Part shown: piece after piece, positions 1 through 7,591 of the stretch
Layout: every line of letters starts with the position of its first letter
How positions within the stretch are numbered: the stretch's first letter is position 1
DNA from: PALSA-505 sp035308365
Lineage (GTDB): Bacteria; Actinomycetota; Actinomycetes; Streptosporangiales; Streptosporangiaceae
DNA: 19,219 bases
Reading direction: 5' to 3'
Assembly: GCA_035308365.1 (NCBI GenBank)
Contig: DATGGU010000140.1
Location: 1-19,219 of the forward strand
The notes under the pieces: generated by a model
Databases searched by the model: none
What the model saw: only the letters and a program-made list of their open reading frames with translations
Told to the model about the DNA's origin: nothing
Position numbers and translations under genes: made by a program

Positions 1-166
1 CCCGTAGCGCCTTCGGCAGGACCCGTGCCAGCGCGGCAAGCACAGCCCGGTCACTCCAGGACAGGTGCGGCTTCGGAGTCACGCGGCGCAGCACCGCGAC
101 CTCATGCCGGAGCGCGAGTATCTCCGCATCCTTGGACGAGAAGGACCGCGTTAGCAACCGCAGCTC
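1..166 (-). pseudogene. Integrase-type transposase, N-terminal fragment
   Basis: Read on the minus strand, the frame ending at the left window edge gives residues such as SFSSKDAEILALRHEVAVLR followed by a WSDRAVLAALARVLPKALR-like stretch. This is the characteristic start of the actinobacterial integrase-core (DDE, IS3-like) transposases, in which a KDAEIL.LRHEVAVLRR helix precedes a DRAVLAAL..LLP helix. No good start codon or ribosome binding site lies upstream. The frame stays open a little past position 166 but the family similarity fades there, so the N-terminus looks degraded or replaced. The catalytic DDE part would lie beyond the window. It is either a decayed copy or the 5' end of a longer element. 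The family call is from recalled family patterns, not from a search. Confidence 0.6.
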
Positions 167-182
167 AAAGCCCCCATGCCAG

Positions 183-396
183 TTCTGAAGCGGTACAGGT
201 AAACACCTGCGCCGGAACCTGGTCGATCGCCGGCACCTCCGCCAGCGACCCCGTCGGCACCGCCACCCTGGAAGACATAACCGCCACCCTGGAAGACATA
301 ACCGCCACCACCTCCACGGCACCCAACTCGGCGCAGAACATCACCAACCTCATAGTGAAGAACGTCACCGTCGGCGGCATCCCCGTGACAACGTAA
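183..396 (+). pseudogene. C-terminal fragment of a beta-helix-like secreted protein
   Basis: This open frame ends at a TAA at 394-396 and has a strong G/C bias at third codon positions, as expected for real coding DNA here. It ends NITNLIVKNVTVGGIPVTT, a hydrophobic/Asn/Val alternation typical of the last rungs of right-handed parallel beta-helix proteins (pectate-lyase or GH28-like). There is no matching start or signal peptide: upstream, the sequence becomes the opposite-strand transposase fragment. The simplest reading is the 3' remnant of a longer gene cut by an insertion. A TATLEDI heptapeptide is duplicated in tandem inside it. Fold assignment is tentative. Confidence 0.4.
259..309 (+). 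repeat. 21-bp tandem repeat, about 2.4 copies
   Basis: Two identical 21-bp units occupy 259-279 and 280-300, followed by nine bases of a third unit to 309. Being a multiple of three, the repeat keeps the reading frame and duplicates the peptide TATLEDI. It looks like a replication-slippage product in the beta-helix-like fragment. Confidence 0.85.
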
Positions 397-414
397 ATGG
401 GCGAGGTGCCCGGG

Positions 415-885
415 CTAGGTGGGCTGTGCGACCAGGACGTGTAGACTCCACGCGATTTGGGCGATCTTGCAGGGTGGCTGGGCGTGCAGGCAGGGGTGGT
501 CGGTCAAGGACGTGACCGAGGCGGTGCCCGCCCGGATGGCCAGGAAGACAGCCTCGGCGGGGTGGCCGGTGGGGTAGCCGCCGGACGCGGTGTCCAAGCG
601 CAGCGACTGCCCGGAACTAGCCGGTTGGTGCCACTGCTGGCCACGGTCACCGAGCACGACTCGCAACCGCTGCCCGATGTACAGGTGAACGGTTCCGCCG
701 TTATTGGCCTCGGTCACCGTGACTGTTCTGCTGGGTGCTGAGGGGTCTTGCGTTGGCGAGGGGCCGTCCACTGTGATGGTGACCTCGCTCCCCGGCGTTC
801 CTCCGTGCGCACCGCTTACGACAGAGCCACAGCCTGCGATCGCGGCCAGCAACGCCATGCTGATGGTAACCCGGCCTGGACGCAT
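415..885 (-). CDS. Putative lipoprotein, chagasin-like beta domain
   Basis: A 156-residue protein with a lipoprotein signal: a positively charged start (MRPGR), a hydrophobic core and the lipobox IAGC with the acylated cysteine at residue 19, so it should be anchored on the outer face of the membrane. A Thr/Ser/Pro-rich linker follows to about residue 50. The rest (VTVTEANNGGTVHLYIGQRL, a W in QQWHQP, then F.AIRAGTASVTSL and two cysteines in DHPCLHAQPPCK) resembles actinobacterial extracytoplasmic beta-sandwich domains related to the I42 chagasin inhibitor family. The two late cysteines could form a disulfide. No enzyme motif is seen. It is transcribed toward the broken genes at 1-396 and shares its upstream region (886-1151) with the divergent secreted protein. 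No strong ribosome binding site precedes the ATG at 885. Coding is well supported; the fold is tentative. Confidence 0.7.
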   Translation of the reverse strand: MRPGRVTISMALLAAIAGCGSVVSGAHGGTPGSEVTITVDGPSPTQDPSAPSRTVTVTEANNGGTVHLYIGQRLRVVLGDRGQQWHQPASSGQSLRLDTASGGYPTGHPAEAVFLAIRAGTASVTSLTDHPCLHAQPPCKIAQIAWSLHVLVAQPT

Positions 886-1151
886 ACCAGTATGACGTGC
901 CAGGTGAGCGGCCGGTTCCGGCGCGCTGGCGGCCAGATTAGCCGCCGGGGCGGCGGTGCCCGGCCCGGCTGGTCCGGTAGGGGATCGCGTGCCTGCGCGG
1001 TGGGGCTTTTGTCACGATGGTGCGGATAAGGGGCTTATGCGGGGCCTGGGAGCATGTCAGACTGAATGTCGCTATCCCTGCGGCGGCCGGGCAGTGAGTC
1101 CCGGCGGCTGCGGGAAACGGGTCACCAGATCATTGGGGGGATCAAATCATC

Positions 1152-2792
1152 ATGCTCAACCACCAGCCCAGGTTGCTTGCGGCGGCGCTGATAGTGACCG
1201 TCCCGGCAGCGCTGGCCGTGGCGGGCGCGGCCACGGCCAGCGCCAGCTCCCAAATGGGGTCACCCCGGCCGGCGCTAGTGCTGCAAGTCAGCCATCCGGC
1301 TCCAGCCCACGTGGCACCCCGGCCTGTCCAGGGGGTGCCGCTGAGGGTGCCCAATCCCCGCGTGTACGCCGCCCAGAAGGCCGCTGCCAACGCAGCCGCC
1401 GCCCGGCGGGCGTCGTCAGCCTCGTCCCCAAACTCGGCCGCGCTGAGCCTGGTGCGGAACTGGGCGGGACAGAAGGACACGAACGCGGCACCGTCGGATT
1501 CCACCGGCGCGATCGGCACCACCCGGTACATCGAGCTGGTCAATGACCGGACCGGCATATACAACCGGACCAGCAACACCCCGACCGCGTCCGGGTCGCT
1601 GTTCGACCTCACGGGCTGCGTCACGTCGGGTTGCATCTCCGACAATGCGTTCGACCCGCAGATCATCTGGGACCCAGGCACCAACCGGTTCTTCTACGTC
1701 ACCGACAACGTCGTGTCCAGCACCCAGAACTTCATCGACTTCGGCTTCAGTACCGGCGCCACCCCCACCCTGGCGTTCGCGGATTGGTGTCACTACAACC
1801 TCAGCTTCGGGGCTACCTTCCCGGATTACCCCAAGCTGGGCGACACCAAGGACTTCATGCTGATCGGCAGCAACAACTTCAGCGGGTCCAGCTTCGCCGC
1901 CTCCGTCATCACATGGGTGAGCAAGCCGCCGTCCGGATCGGCCTGCCCGGCAGCCAGCACATTCAAGGTCGGGGAGACGGGTGCGCTGAAGAACGCCAAC
2001 GGCACCCCCGCGTTCACACCCGTCCCGGCCAACCAGACCGACACCAGCTCGACCGGATGGGCGGTTGCCCGGCCGGAGAGCATCCCCTCCGGCGGGGCCA
2101 CCTTCCTGACCGTGTTCAAGGTGACCAAGTCCGCCAGCGGCACGGCGGTGATCCCGACCACCGGGACCTCGGTCCCCGTCACCGCTTACAAGGTGCCCGC
2201 CGCGGCGCCCCAGCCGGGGACCTCGTTCAAGCTCGACACCTCCGACACCCGCCCCACTCAGGCGGTGTCGGCCATCGACCCCGCGCACGGGTCGGTGACG
2301 GCACTGTGGACCCAGCACACCGTCTTCGGCGGGGCCGGTGCCCAGGTCCGCTGGTATGAGATCAACCCCGCCACCCACTCCCTGATCCAGAACGGCACCA
2401 TCAGCAGCACGTCCCTGTACACCTTCAACGGGGCCATCGCACCGGACCGGCGGGTCAACGGCGCCAGCAGCATGTTCGGCGGCGACATGATGATCAACGT
2501 CAACCAGTCCTCGGCGAGCGCACAAGTTTCCATCAAGGTGGCCTCCAAGATCGGCGCCGGCGCCATCTCCGGCCTCACCCTGGTCGCCACCTCCACCGCC
2601 GCCGACACCGGTTTCGACTGCATCCAGCTGGGGCACTGCCGGTGGGGCGACTATGCGGGAGCCACCCCAGACCCCGCTTCTCCCACCACCGCGACGACCG
2701 GCCAGGTGTGGGGATCCTCGATGCTGTCCGCACCGGGCGGCGGTTCCTCAAGCTCGGGCTGGACAACCCGCAACTTCGCCGTCAAGCCATAG
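1152..2792 (+). CDS. Secreted beta-propeller-like protein of unknown function
   Basis: A 546-residue protein with a classical Sec signal peptide: hydrophobic residues 8-28 and a signal peptidase I site ATASA|SS after residue 31. A low-complexity Pro/Ala region (about 40-95) precedes the folded part. That part is rich in Thr, Ser, Gly and aromatics, with sheet-like repeats (FDPQIIWDPGTNRFFYVTDN, ARPESIPSGGATFLTVFKV, ALWTQHTVFG) and an end motif CRWGDYAGATPDP. The WGDY..A..DP pattern is typical of secreted beta-propeller or BNR/sialidase-like proteins that use it as a blade motif. No catalytic residues can be named. The ATG at 1152 follows a GGGGGG run at about 1135-1140, a suitable Shine-Dalgarno. 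It is probably monocistronic. It is likely a cell-surface or exported carbohydrate- or protein-binding factor; function unknown. Confidence 0.85.
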   Translation: MLNHQPRLLAAALIVTVPAALAVAGAATASASSQMGSPRPALVLQVSHPAPAHVAPRPVQGVPLRVPNPRVYAAQKAAANAAAARRASSASSPNSAALSLVRNWAGQKDTNAAPSDSTGAIGTTRYIELVNDRTGIYNRTSNTPTASGSLFDLTGCVTSGCISDNAFDPQIIWDPGTNRFFYVTDNVVSSTQNFIDFGFSTGATPTLAFADWCHYNLSFGATFPDYPKLGDTKDFMLIGSNNFSGSSFAASVITWVSKPPSGSACPAASTFKVGETGALKNANGTPAFTPVPANQTDTSSTGWAVARPESIPSGGATFLTVFKVTKSASGTAVIPTTGTSVPVTAYKVPAAAPQPGTSFKLDTSDTRPTQAVSAIDPAHGSVTALWTQHTVFGGAGAQVRWYEINPATHSLIQNGTISSTSLYTFNGAIAPDRRVNGASSMFGGDMMINVNQSSASAQVSIKVASKIGAGAISGLTLVATSTAADTGFDCIQLGHCRWGDYAGATPDPASPTTATTGQVWGSSMLSAPGGGSSSSGWTTRNFAVKP

Positions 2793-2889
2793 CACCCTCT
2801 CACCCAACCGCGCGGGCCGCCGCCGCTCACCGGCCGGCGGCCCACGGTTGTTGATCTTGGGGACGGCATGCCGCAGGCACAGCATCCGC

Positions 2890-3141
2890 GTGGCTGTCCA
2901 GCGGTGGTTCGCCGAATTGCAGCGGCGCTGCCTGGACCGCGGCGTGTTCTGCTCGCTGGATGAAATCACCACCACGCTGGAAGAGTGGATCAAGATCTGG
3001 AACAGCAACGCCCAGCCCTTCAAATGGATCAAGACCGCCGACCAAATCATCGACCGGATCTGCCTCCCCGAGCTCCGAACCGAATTGGTACAAGGGACCT
3101 GTTCCCAAAGCCCGTTACGTCGTAGATGCTGCTACGACTGA
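2890..3141 (+). pseudogene. IS630-family transposase, C-terminal remnant
   Basis: The plus frame reads VAVQRWFAELQRRCLDRGVF followed by SLDEITTTLEEWIKIWNSNAQPFKW and DQIIDRI. This matches the C-terminal end of IS630-family transposases (RWFAELTRR.LRRGVF.S...L...I..W....N..PF.W..TA..I). The N-terminal and catalytic DDE parts are absent: upstream within about 100 bp is the end of the secreted-protein gene. After about 3065 the sequence leaves the family pattern, and the frame stops at 3141. It is a non-functional relic. Confidence 0.75.
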
Positions 3142-3304
3142 CGCCGGGGAGGTCCCCCCTCACATGGCATCTTTGCCCGCGGCACTCCGGGCAGTGGGGT
3201 AACTGGCAGGCCGCCGGGTTCATCGAGGGGTCTTTCTCGTTGACCAGTGCGATCGCGCAGGCCCGGCAGTGGCCGATGAGGTAGTCGCGGGCGGGCGCCG
3301 GCAC
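3047..3304 (-). CDS. Possible small cysteine-rich protein
   Basis: An 85-codon open frame starting with GTG. Its middle reads GHCRACAIALVNEKD then NPAACQLPHCPECRGQRC, giving two CxxC pairs plus extra Cys/His, as in a zinc ribbon. It follows the cupin gene on the same strand by 43 bp. Against it, no ribosome binding site precedes the GTG, its C-terminal third overlaps the IS630 remnant on the other strand, and I do not recognise a family. If real, it would be a truncated zinc-binding protein; it may equally be chance. Confidence 0.25.
   Translation of the reverse strand: MPAPARDYLIGHCRACAIALVNEKDPSMNPAACQLPHCPECRGQRCHVRGDLPGVSRSSIYDVTGFGNRSLVPIRFGARGGRSGR
3119..3138. repeat. Hairpin at end of IS630 remnant
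   Basis: A perfect 7-bp inverted repeat (GTCGTAG, 3119-3125, and CTACGAC, 3132-3138) with a 6-nt loop lies at the point where the IS630-like coding remnant ends. It could be a leftover element terminus or a weak terminator. There is no T-run, so intrinsic termination is not well supported. Confidence 0.5.
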
Positions 3305-3347
3305 CGCGGCCAGTCGCGGTTGCTACGTCCGGGCGCGCCGGAACGGG

Positions 3348-3857
3348 CTATCGGGTGCGGTCGCCGGGGAGCATGACGTTGTCGTGGCGGGCGAACACCT
3401 CGGCCCATTCGGCGTCGGAAAGGTCCCGCTCTCTGGCGGCGATGGCGGCAAGTTCACCGAAGTAGGCGGCGCGGTCGGCGCCGGGGGCGAGCAGCATCAG
3501 CATGGAGGCGCGGGCGCCGGAGGTGTTGGTGAAGCCGTGGATGCCGCCGGCCGGAACATACAGCATGTCACCGGGGCTGGCGTCGAACCAGTGGGTGCCG
3601 TCGTAGAGCCGGATGGTGCCGGCGAGGATGTAGAACGTCTCGTCGTAGGTGCGGTGGAAGTGCGGGCCGGGCCCGCCGGAGGCGGGGCTCATGTCCCAGC
3701 GGTAGAGGCTGAACCGGCCGCCGGTGTCTTCGGGTGAGGCGAGGCAGTGCCCGGCGGTGCCCTTGGCGGTGCGGTAGCCCGGAGGCTGGCTCGCGGGCCG
3801 GAATCGGGCGCTGGGTTCGCCGGTGTCACCGTGATAGATCGGGTGCAGGCTGGTCAT
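3348..3857 (-). CDS. Cupin-domain protein
   Basis: A 169-residue single-domain cupin. Both signature motifs are present: motif 1 as GPGPHFHRTYDETFYILAG (H-x-H-x4-E-x6-G, the metal-binding His, His and Glu) and motif 2 as PGDMLYVPAGGIHGFTN with the third metal His. The C-terminal half (AAYFGELAAIAARE.DLSDAEWAEVFARHDNVML) resembles quercetin-dioxygenase-like cupins of actinomycetes. I chose ATG 3857 rather than the longer frame to 3944 because AGGAG sits eight bases before it. It lies downstream of the exporter gene on the same strand (gap about 210 bp) and may be co-regulated by TetR. Substrate unknown; a small oxygenase/isomerase or sensor of a phenolic compound is plausible. Confidence 0.85.
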   Translation of the reverse strand: MTSLHPIYHGDTGEPSARFRPASQPPGYRTAKGTAGHCLASPEDTGGRFSLYRWDMSPASGGPGPHFHRTYDETFYILAGTIRLYDGTHWFDASPGDMLYVPAGGIHGFTNTSGARASMLMLLAPGADRAAYFGELAAIAARERDLSDAEWAEVFARHDNVMLPGDRTR

Positions 3858-4070
3858 CTTTGTTCTCCTGTTACGCGGCTGGTTCGGCCGGATAGGAAGG
3901 TATGTGGCAGCATGCGGGCCCGTTCGGCGCGCAGCAGGAGCCACGGGCCGAGGCGGCCCGGATCCCGGTGGCTAGCCCGTCCCTGGCATGCCTTCGGCTC
4001 ATCACCGGCGAGCTGACCGCACCAGCTTCTGCCAATGACCAGGCGGGGCATCGGGCACACAGTGCCGGGA

Positions 4071-6035
4071 TCACTCATCGCGGGAGACCGCGGCGGCCGG
4101 GCCCACCATCAGCAGGTTGGCCAGATAGGACAGCAGGGCCACGCCAGTGAGGACAGCCATGGCCATAGACGCGCTGGGCTGCCCGTTGCTGACGAATGCG
4201 GCGCCGCTGAACGCCGCAGTGATGATGGCGGCCAGGCCGACCGCCGAGGCCGCGATCGCTCGGCGGTGCCGGGCACGGATGGCGCGGACCAGCACGCTGA
4301 CTCCTGCTACCAGCATCAGCAGCCCCAGCACGGTGTGGGCCGCGAGGACGGCCGGCTGGCTGGTCAGGGCCCGGCCGGCCGCCACGGCGAGGCCGGTGCT
4401 ATGGTCGGCGGCCGGCACCTGGGCGTAGAGGTTGACGCCCATGCCGAGCCCGTACTGGACCAGGAGCATCACACAGATCGCGACGCTGTTGGCGCGCAGC
4501 CCGGACCGGCGGCGGACCAGCCGGGCGGCCGGTGCATCCCGTGCCGCCGGGTCACTGGCCGGAACGTTGGCCGCCGGCGGGCTGCGGCGGACGGCCGGGA
4601 CCAGCACCGCCGCGGCCGCCAGGGCAACCGCCGCGACGACCGCGCCGACGGTGAAGGCACGGGTGAAGTCATGGCTGGCCAGGTGGACCGCGACGAGCCC
4701 GGCTCCGGCGGCGCTGGACAACACGGCCACGCCGGCCGCTCCGCCGAGTTCGTGGAAGGTGTTCACCAGCGCGGACCGCAGCCCTGCCTCGGCTGGGGCG
4801 GCGTCGGTGAGCGAAGCGGTGAAGGCGGTGACGAAGGTCGCCCCGATGCCGAGCGAGGCGATGCTCAGCCCGGCCACCATCTCCACGGGCTGAGGCCAGC
4901 GGGCGGCGATGGCGTACCCGGCGGCCGCGAGGGCGAGGCCGGTGACCGCGACGATCCGGGCATTGACACGGGTCAGCACCTGGGTGCCGGCCTGCGCTCC
5001 GGCCACCGTCGCGAGGGCGATCGGCAGGAAGGCCAGGCCCACGTGCAGGGCGCTGTAGTGGTGGGCGCGCTGCAGCGCGAACGAGCCCAGGAAGAAACCG
5101 CCGACCAGCAGCCCGGTAGCGGCCAGCATGAGGAAGCTGCCGGCCAGCACCGCTCGCTGGCCGAGCAGGCCCACGGACAGCAGCGGACGGCGGGCGCGGT
5201 GCTCGACCACCGCGAAGGCTGCCCAGACCGCGGCGGCGAGCACCAGCGGCAGCACGGTAGAGGTGGCCGCCCAGCCGTGGCTGCCGACGTTGATCAGCCC
5301 GTAGATGGCCGCCGCGGTCCCGGCGGTGACCAGCACCGCGCCGGGGATGTCAAGGCCGCGCTCCACCGCGCCGGCCTGCCACCGGGCGGGCGCGGCCAGC
5401 GGTATCGCGAACAGCAGCGCCATGCCGATCGGCACGTTGATCGCGAACACCCACCGCCAGCCCGCCTCGGAGGTCAGCACCCCGCCGAGGATGACGCCCA
5501 GCGCTGAGCCGGCACCGGCCAGCCCCGACCACACGCCGAGCGCCTTGCCGCGGGCGGGGCCGGTGAACAGCGTCATGACGGTGGCCAGCGCGGCGGGTGA
5601 CATCAGCGCCGCGCCGAGGCCCTGCAGCGACCGCCCGGCCAGCAGCATCGCGGCGTCCCGCGACAGCGCGCACAGCAGCGACGACCCGGTGAACAGAACC
5701 AGTCCCACCAGCGTCAGCCGCCGCGGGCCGAACAGGTCGGCGATCCGCCCGCCCAGCAGCATGAGCCCGCCGAAGACCAGCGTGTAGACCGTCATCACCC
5801 ACGGCAGCTCGCCGCGGACCAGGTGCAGGGCCGTGCCGATGTCCGGCAGCGCCACATTCACCACGGTGACGTCCAGGACGAGCATCAGCTGCGCGGACGC
5901 CAGCAGGGCCAGGGCCAGCCAGCGCGATCGCACGGCGGGCCGCCCGCGTGGCCGGTCCGGGGCACCCGGCCCGGCCGCGGTCACGGCCGGCCCTTCTGGT
6001 CTGCGCGCTCTGGATCTGCGGTCTAGGCCCTGCAT
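4071..6035 (-). CDS. DHA2-type MFS drug exporter with fused C-terminal membrane domain
   Basis: A 654-residue inner-membrane protein. Residues about 40-505 are a 14-helix drug:H+ antiporter (EmrB/QacA, DHA2). Seen are LDVTVVNVALPDI in helix 1, motif A as GGRIADLFGPRR, motif C as AGAGSALGVILGGVL, and GWRWVFAINVPIG after it. The last 145 residues form a separate block starting LRANSVAICVMLLVQYGLG, with four further hydrophobic segments and a VPAADH loop. This resembles a small stand-alone actinobacterial membrane protein, so the gene looks like a fusion. The start at 6035 is set by GGAGAAGGAG six bases upstream; the longer frame to 6071 has no such site and would begin close to the operator. 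It is divergent from tetR and probably repressed by it. It is expected to export a small hydrophobic or cationic toxic compound, identity unknown. Confidence 0.9.
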   Translation of the reverse strand: MQGLDRRSRARRPEGPAVTAAGPGAPDRPRGRPAVRSRWLALALLASAQLMLVLDVTVVNVALPDIGTALHLVRGELPWVMTVYTLVFGGLMLLGGRIADLFGPRRLTLVGLVLFTGSSLLCALSRDAAMLLAGRSLQGLGAALMSPAALATVMTLFTGPARGKALGVWSGLAGAGSALGVILGGVLTSEAGWRWVFAINVPIGMALLFAIPLAAPARWQAGAVERGLDIPGAVLVTAGTAAAIYGLINVGSHGWAATSTVLPLVLAAAVWAAFAVVEHRARRPLLSVGLLGQRAVLAGSFLMLAATGLLVGGFFLGSFALQRAHHYSALHVGLAFLPIALATVAGAQAGTQVLTRVNARIVAVTGLALAAAGYAIAARWPQPVEMVAGLSIASLGIGATFVTAFTASLTDAAPAEAGLRSALVNTFHELGGAAGVAVLSSAAGAGLVAVHLASHDFTRAFTVGAVVAAVALAAAAVLVPAVRRSPPAANVPASDPAARDAPAARLVRRRSGLRANSVAICVMLLVQYGLGMGVNLYAQVPAADHSTGLAVAAGRALTSQPAVLAAHTVLGLLMLVAGVSVLVRAIRARHRRAIAASAVGLAAIITAAFSGAAFVSNGQPSASMAMAVLTGVALLSYLANLLMVGPAAAVSRDE

Positions 6036-6080
6036 GACGATCTCCTTCTCCGGCGCGCCGTGCGCTAACATGAACGAGCT

Positions 6081-6114
6081 TGTATGAGTTACAGGGGCCA
6101 GGTTAACTCATACA
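6081..6114. promoter_or_regulatory. TetR operator between exporter and tetR
   Basis: A perfect 11-bp inverted repeat, TGTATGAGTTA (6081-6091) and TAACTCATACA (6104-6114), with a 12-bp spacer. It is AT-rich in a GC-rich genome and lies exactly in the 108-bp divergent intergenic region. The arms overlap a possible tetR promoter (TTGTAT at 6080, TTAACT at 6103, 17-bp spacing). Binding here would repress both genes. The arm length and the two-half-site layout fit dimeric TetR repressors; binding itself is inferred. Confidence 0.8.
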
Positions 6115-6143
6115 CCACTGTTCGAGAAAGGGAATATTCGGAG

Positions 6144-6755
6144 ATGCCGTCCAGCGATGCCCGCGGCACGGCCCGCAGAACCCAGCGAGCGGATGCGCGC
6201 CGTAACGTCGCCGCGATCCTGGACGCGGCCACCGACTGCCTGGCCCGGGACCCCGAGATGAGCATCGCGGGCATCGCCGCGGCGGCGGGCGTCGGCCGCA
6301 TCACGCTGTACGGCCACTTCAGCACCCGCGCCGAACTCGTTGAAGCAGTCATGGCCCGGACCATCGAGCACGCGGACGCGATTCTCGGCGCCACCGACAC
6401 CGGCGGCGACCCGGCCGCGGCGCTCACCCGGCTGGTGGCCGCCTCCTGGCAACTGGTCCACCAGTTCCGCAACATCCTGCTGGCCGCCCACCGGGAACTG
6501 CCCGCCGAGCGGATCCGCGGCGTCCACGACCCGATCCTGCGCCGGGTGCAGGCCCTCATCGAGCGCGGGCAGCGCGCTGGAACCTTCCGCGCCGACCTGC
6601 CAGAGCACTGGCTGACCACCACCGCCTTCAGCCTCATGCACGCCGCCGCCGAAGACGCCGCCGGCGGCCGCATCGAGGCTGACGACGCCGCCCGGCTTAT
6701 CACGGCCACCCTGCTCGCGGCATTCACCCCGCCCGCCGAAGGCCGCAAGGCATGA
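6144..6755 (+). CDS. TetR-family transcriptional repressor
   Basis: A 203-residue regulator. The N-terminal TetR DNA-binding domain is clear: RRNVAAILDAATDCLARDPE, then IAGIAAAAGVGRITLYGHF, the helix-turn-helix and the Y-x-H-F signature, at roughly residues 20-65. The C-terminal ligand domain (about 75-200) is alpha-helical and ends in an AAEDAAGG..EADDAARLITATLLAAF helix typical of the family. The start ATG at 6144 is preceded by AAGGGA; an upstream in-frame ATG at 6084 would put codons inside the operator and is unlikely. It is divergent from the MFS exporter and presumably releases the shared operator when it binds the exported compound. Confidence 0.9.
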   Translation: MPSSDARGTARRTQRADARRNVAAILDAATDCLARDPEMSIAGIAAAAGVGRITLYGHFSTRAELVEAVMARTIEHADAILGATDTGGDPAAALTRLVAASWQLVHQFRNILLAAHRELPAERIRGVHDPILRRVQALIERGQRAGTFRADLPEHWLTTTAFSLMHAAAEDAAGGRIEADDAARLITATLLAAFTPPAEGRKA

Positions 6756-7087
6756 AGCCGAGGAGGCCGGCACCGAGCTGCTCATCCGCGTACCCGGTCG
6801 TGCACGACGAGGAGCGCCAGTTCGGCATTCTGCGGTTTCTGGAGGTCGCTCCGCGTTTCGACGCCCTGGCCAGCTCGCAGTACCGCGCCATCGCCGCCTC
6901 CTATGCTGGGGGCGACCGTGGCGTCTATCCGGGCTCTGCGTTGCTGGCGATGACCATGCTCGGAAATGCCAGCTCCTACCTGCTATGCGACCTTGATCAG
7001 GAGAGCGTCACCGACCTTCGCCGCTGGTCACGCGAACTTGGCCTGCGTCGCTGCGAGGTACCCCCACACCCAGCGGTGACGCCGGAC
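6752..7087 (+). pseudogene. Methyltransferase-like gene fragment
   Basis: The frame beginning with an ATG that overlaps the tetR stop (ATGA) reads DEERQFGILRFLEVAPRFDA, then VYPGSALLAMTMLGNASSYLLCDLDQESVTDLRRWSREL. The YPGS..LA..LL....YLLCDLD pattern resembles RlmJ-like or related Rossmann methyltransferases, where it forms the SAM-proximal strand and acidic residue. About 90 family-like residues are present; both the N-terminal part and the catalytic C-terminal half are missing. The frame then runs without a stop into a glyoxalase-like sequence, so a gene caller would report a chimeric 158-residue protein ending at 7228. Family naming is tentative; truncation is well supported. Confidence 0.45.
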
Positions 7088-7096
7088 GCCGCGGCG

Positions 7097-7590
7097 ATGC
7101 GTAACACTGGGCGGGTGCATCTGAGCCTGGTCACGCTCGTGGTGACCGACTATGACGCCGCGATCAGCTTCTTCGTGACGGCTCTGGGCTTCGAGTTGGC
7201 CGAGAACTCCGCTGCACGGACCAAATGAGGGCGGCCCAAGCGGTGGGTGGTGGTGCGGCCGGCAGGGGCGGTCACCGGCCTCCTGCTGGCGCAAGCTGAC
7301 GGCCCGGATCAGGCCGCCGTGATGGGCAGGCAGGCCACCAGCCGGGTGGGGTTCTTTTTGCGCGTTGACGACTTCGACGCCGCACGCCAGCGGATGATGG
7401 CGGCCGGAGTGGAGTTCATCGGGTCGCCACGCACGGAACCATACGGCCAAGTGGCGGTGTTCCGCGACATCGCGGCAACATGTGGGACCTGCTCGGGCCG
7501 ACGGCGAGCATCACCGGCTCCCCATTACCAGACCCCGAAGGACACGATAATCACCGGACCTCGCGCCGCACTCTGGCTTCGAGCAGCTAG
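7097..7590 (+). pseudogene. Glyoxalase/VOC-family protein, doubly broken
   Basis: Starting at ATG 7097, the translation VHLSLVTLVVTDYDAAISFF begins a VOC fold (first beta-alpha-beta unit). An in-frame TGA at 7226-7228 interrupts it. The same frame then continues with GRPKRWVVVRPAGAVTGLLL, VGFFLRVDDFDAARQRMMAAG and EFIGSPRTEPYGQVAVFRDI, the second half of the fold. At about 7473-7475 one base of a G run is missing: reading on in the next frame restores GNMWDLLGPTASITGSPLP, the expected VOC end, stopping at TAG 7588-7590. With a nonsense codon and a -1 frameshift, the gene cannot make a full protein. Intact, it would be a small metal-dependent lyase/isomerase or resistance protein. Confidence 0.8.
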
Positions 7591-7591
7591 T

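Noticed and set aside
1416..2636. Long minus-strand open frame opposite the secreted protein
   Set aside because: Gly/Arg/Val-rich shadow of a gene with signal peptide and ordered motifs on the other strand.
3854..4078. Minus-strand frame overlapping the exporter stop by ATG
   Set aside because: No ribosome binding site, composition unlike a protein, and it runs into the cupin start region.
4035..5507. Long plus-strand open frame opposite the exporter
   Set aside because: Composed of Gly/Arg/Gln/His-rich low-complexity sequence, antisense to a gene with clear DHA2 motifs; a GC-rich shadow frame.
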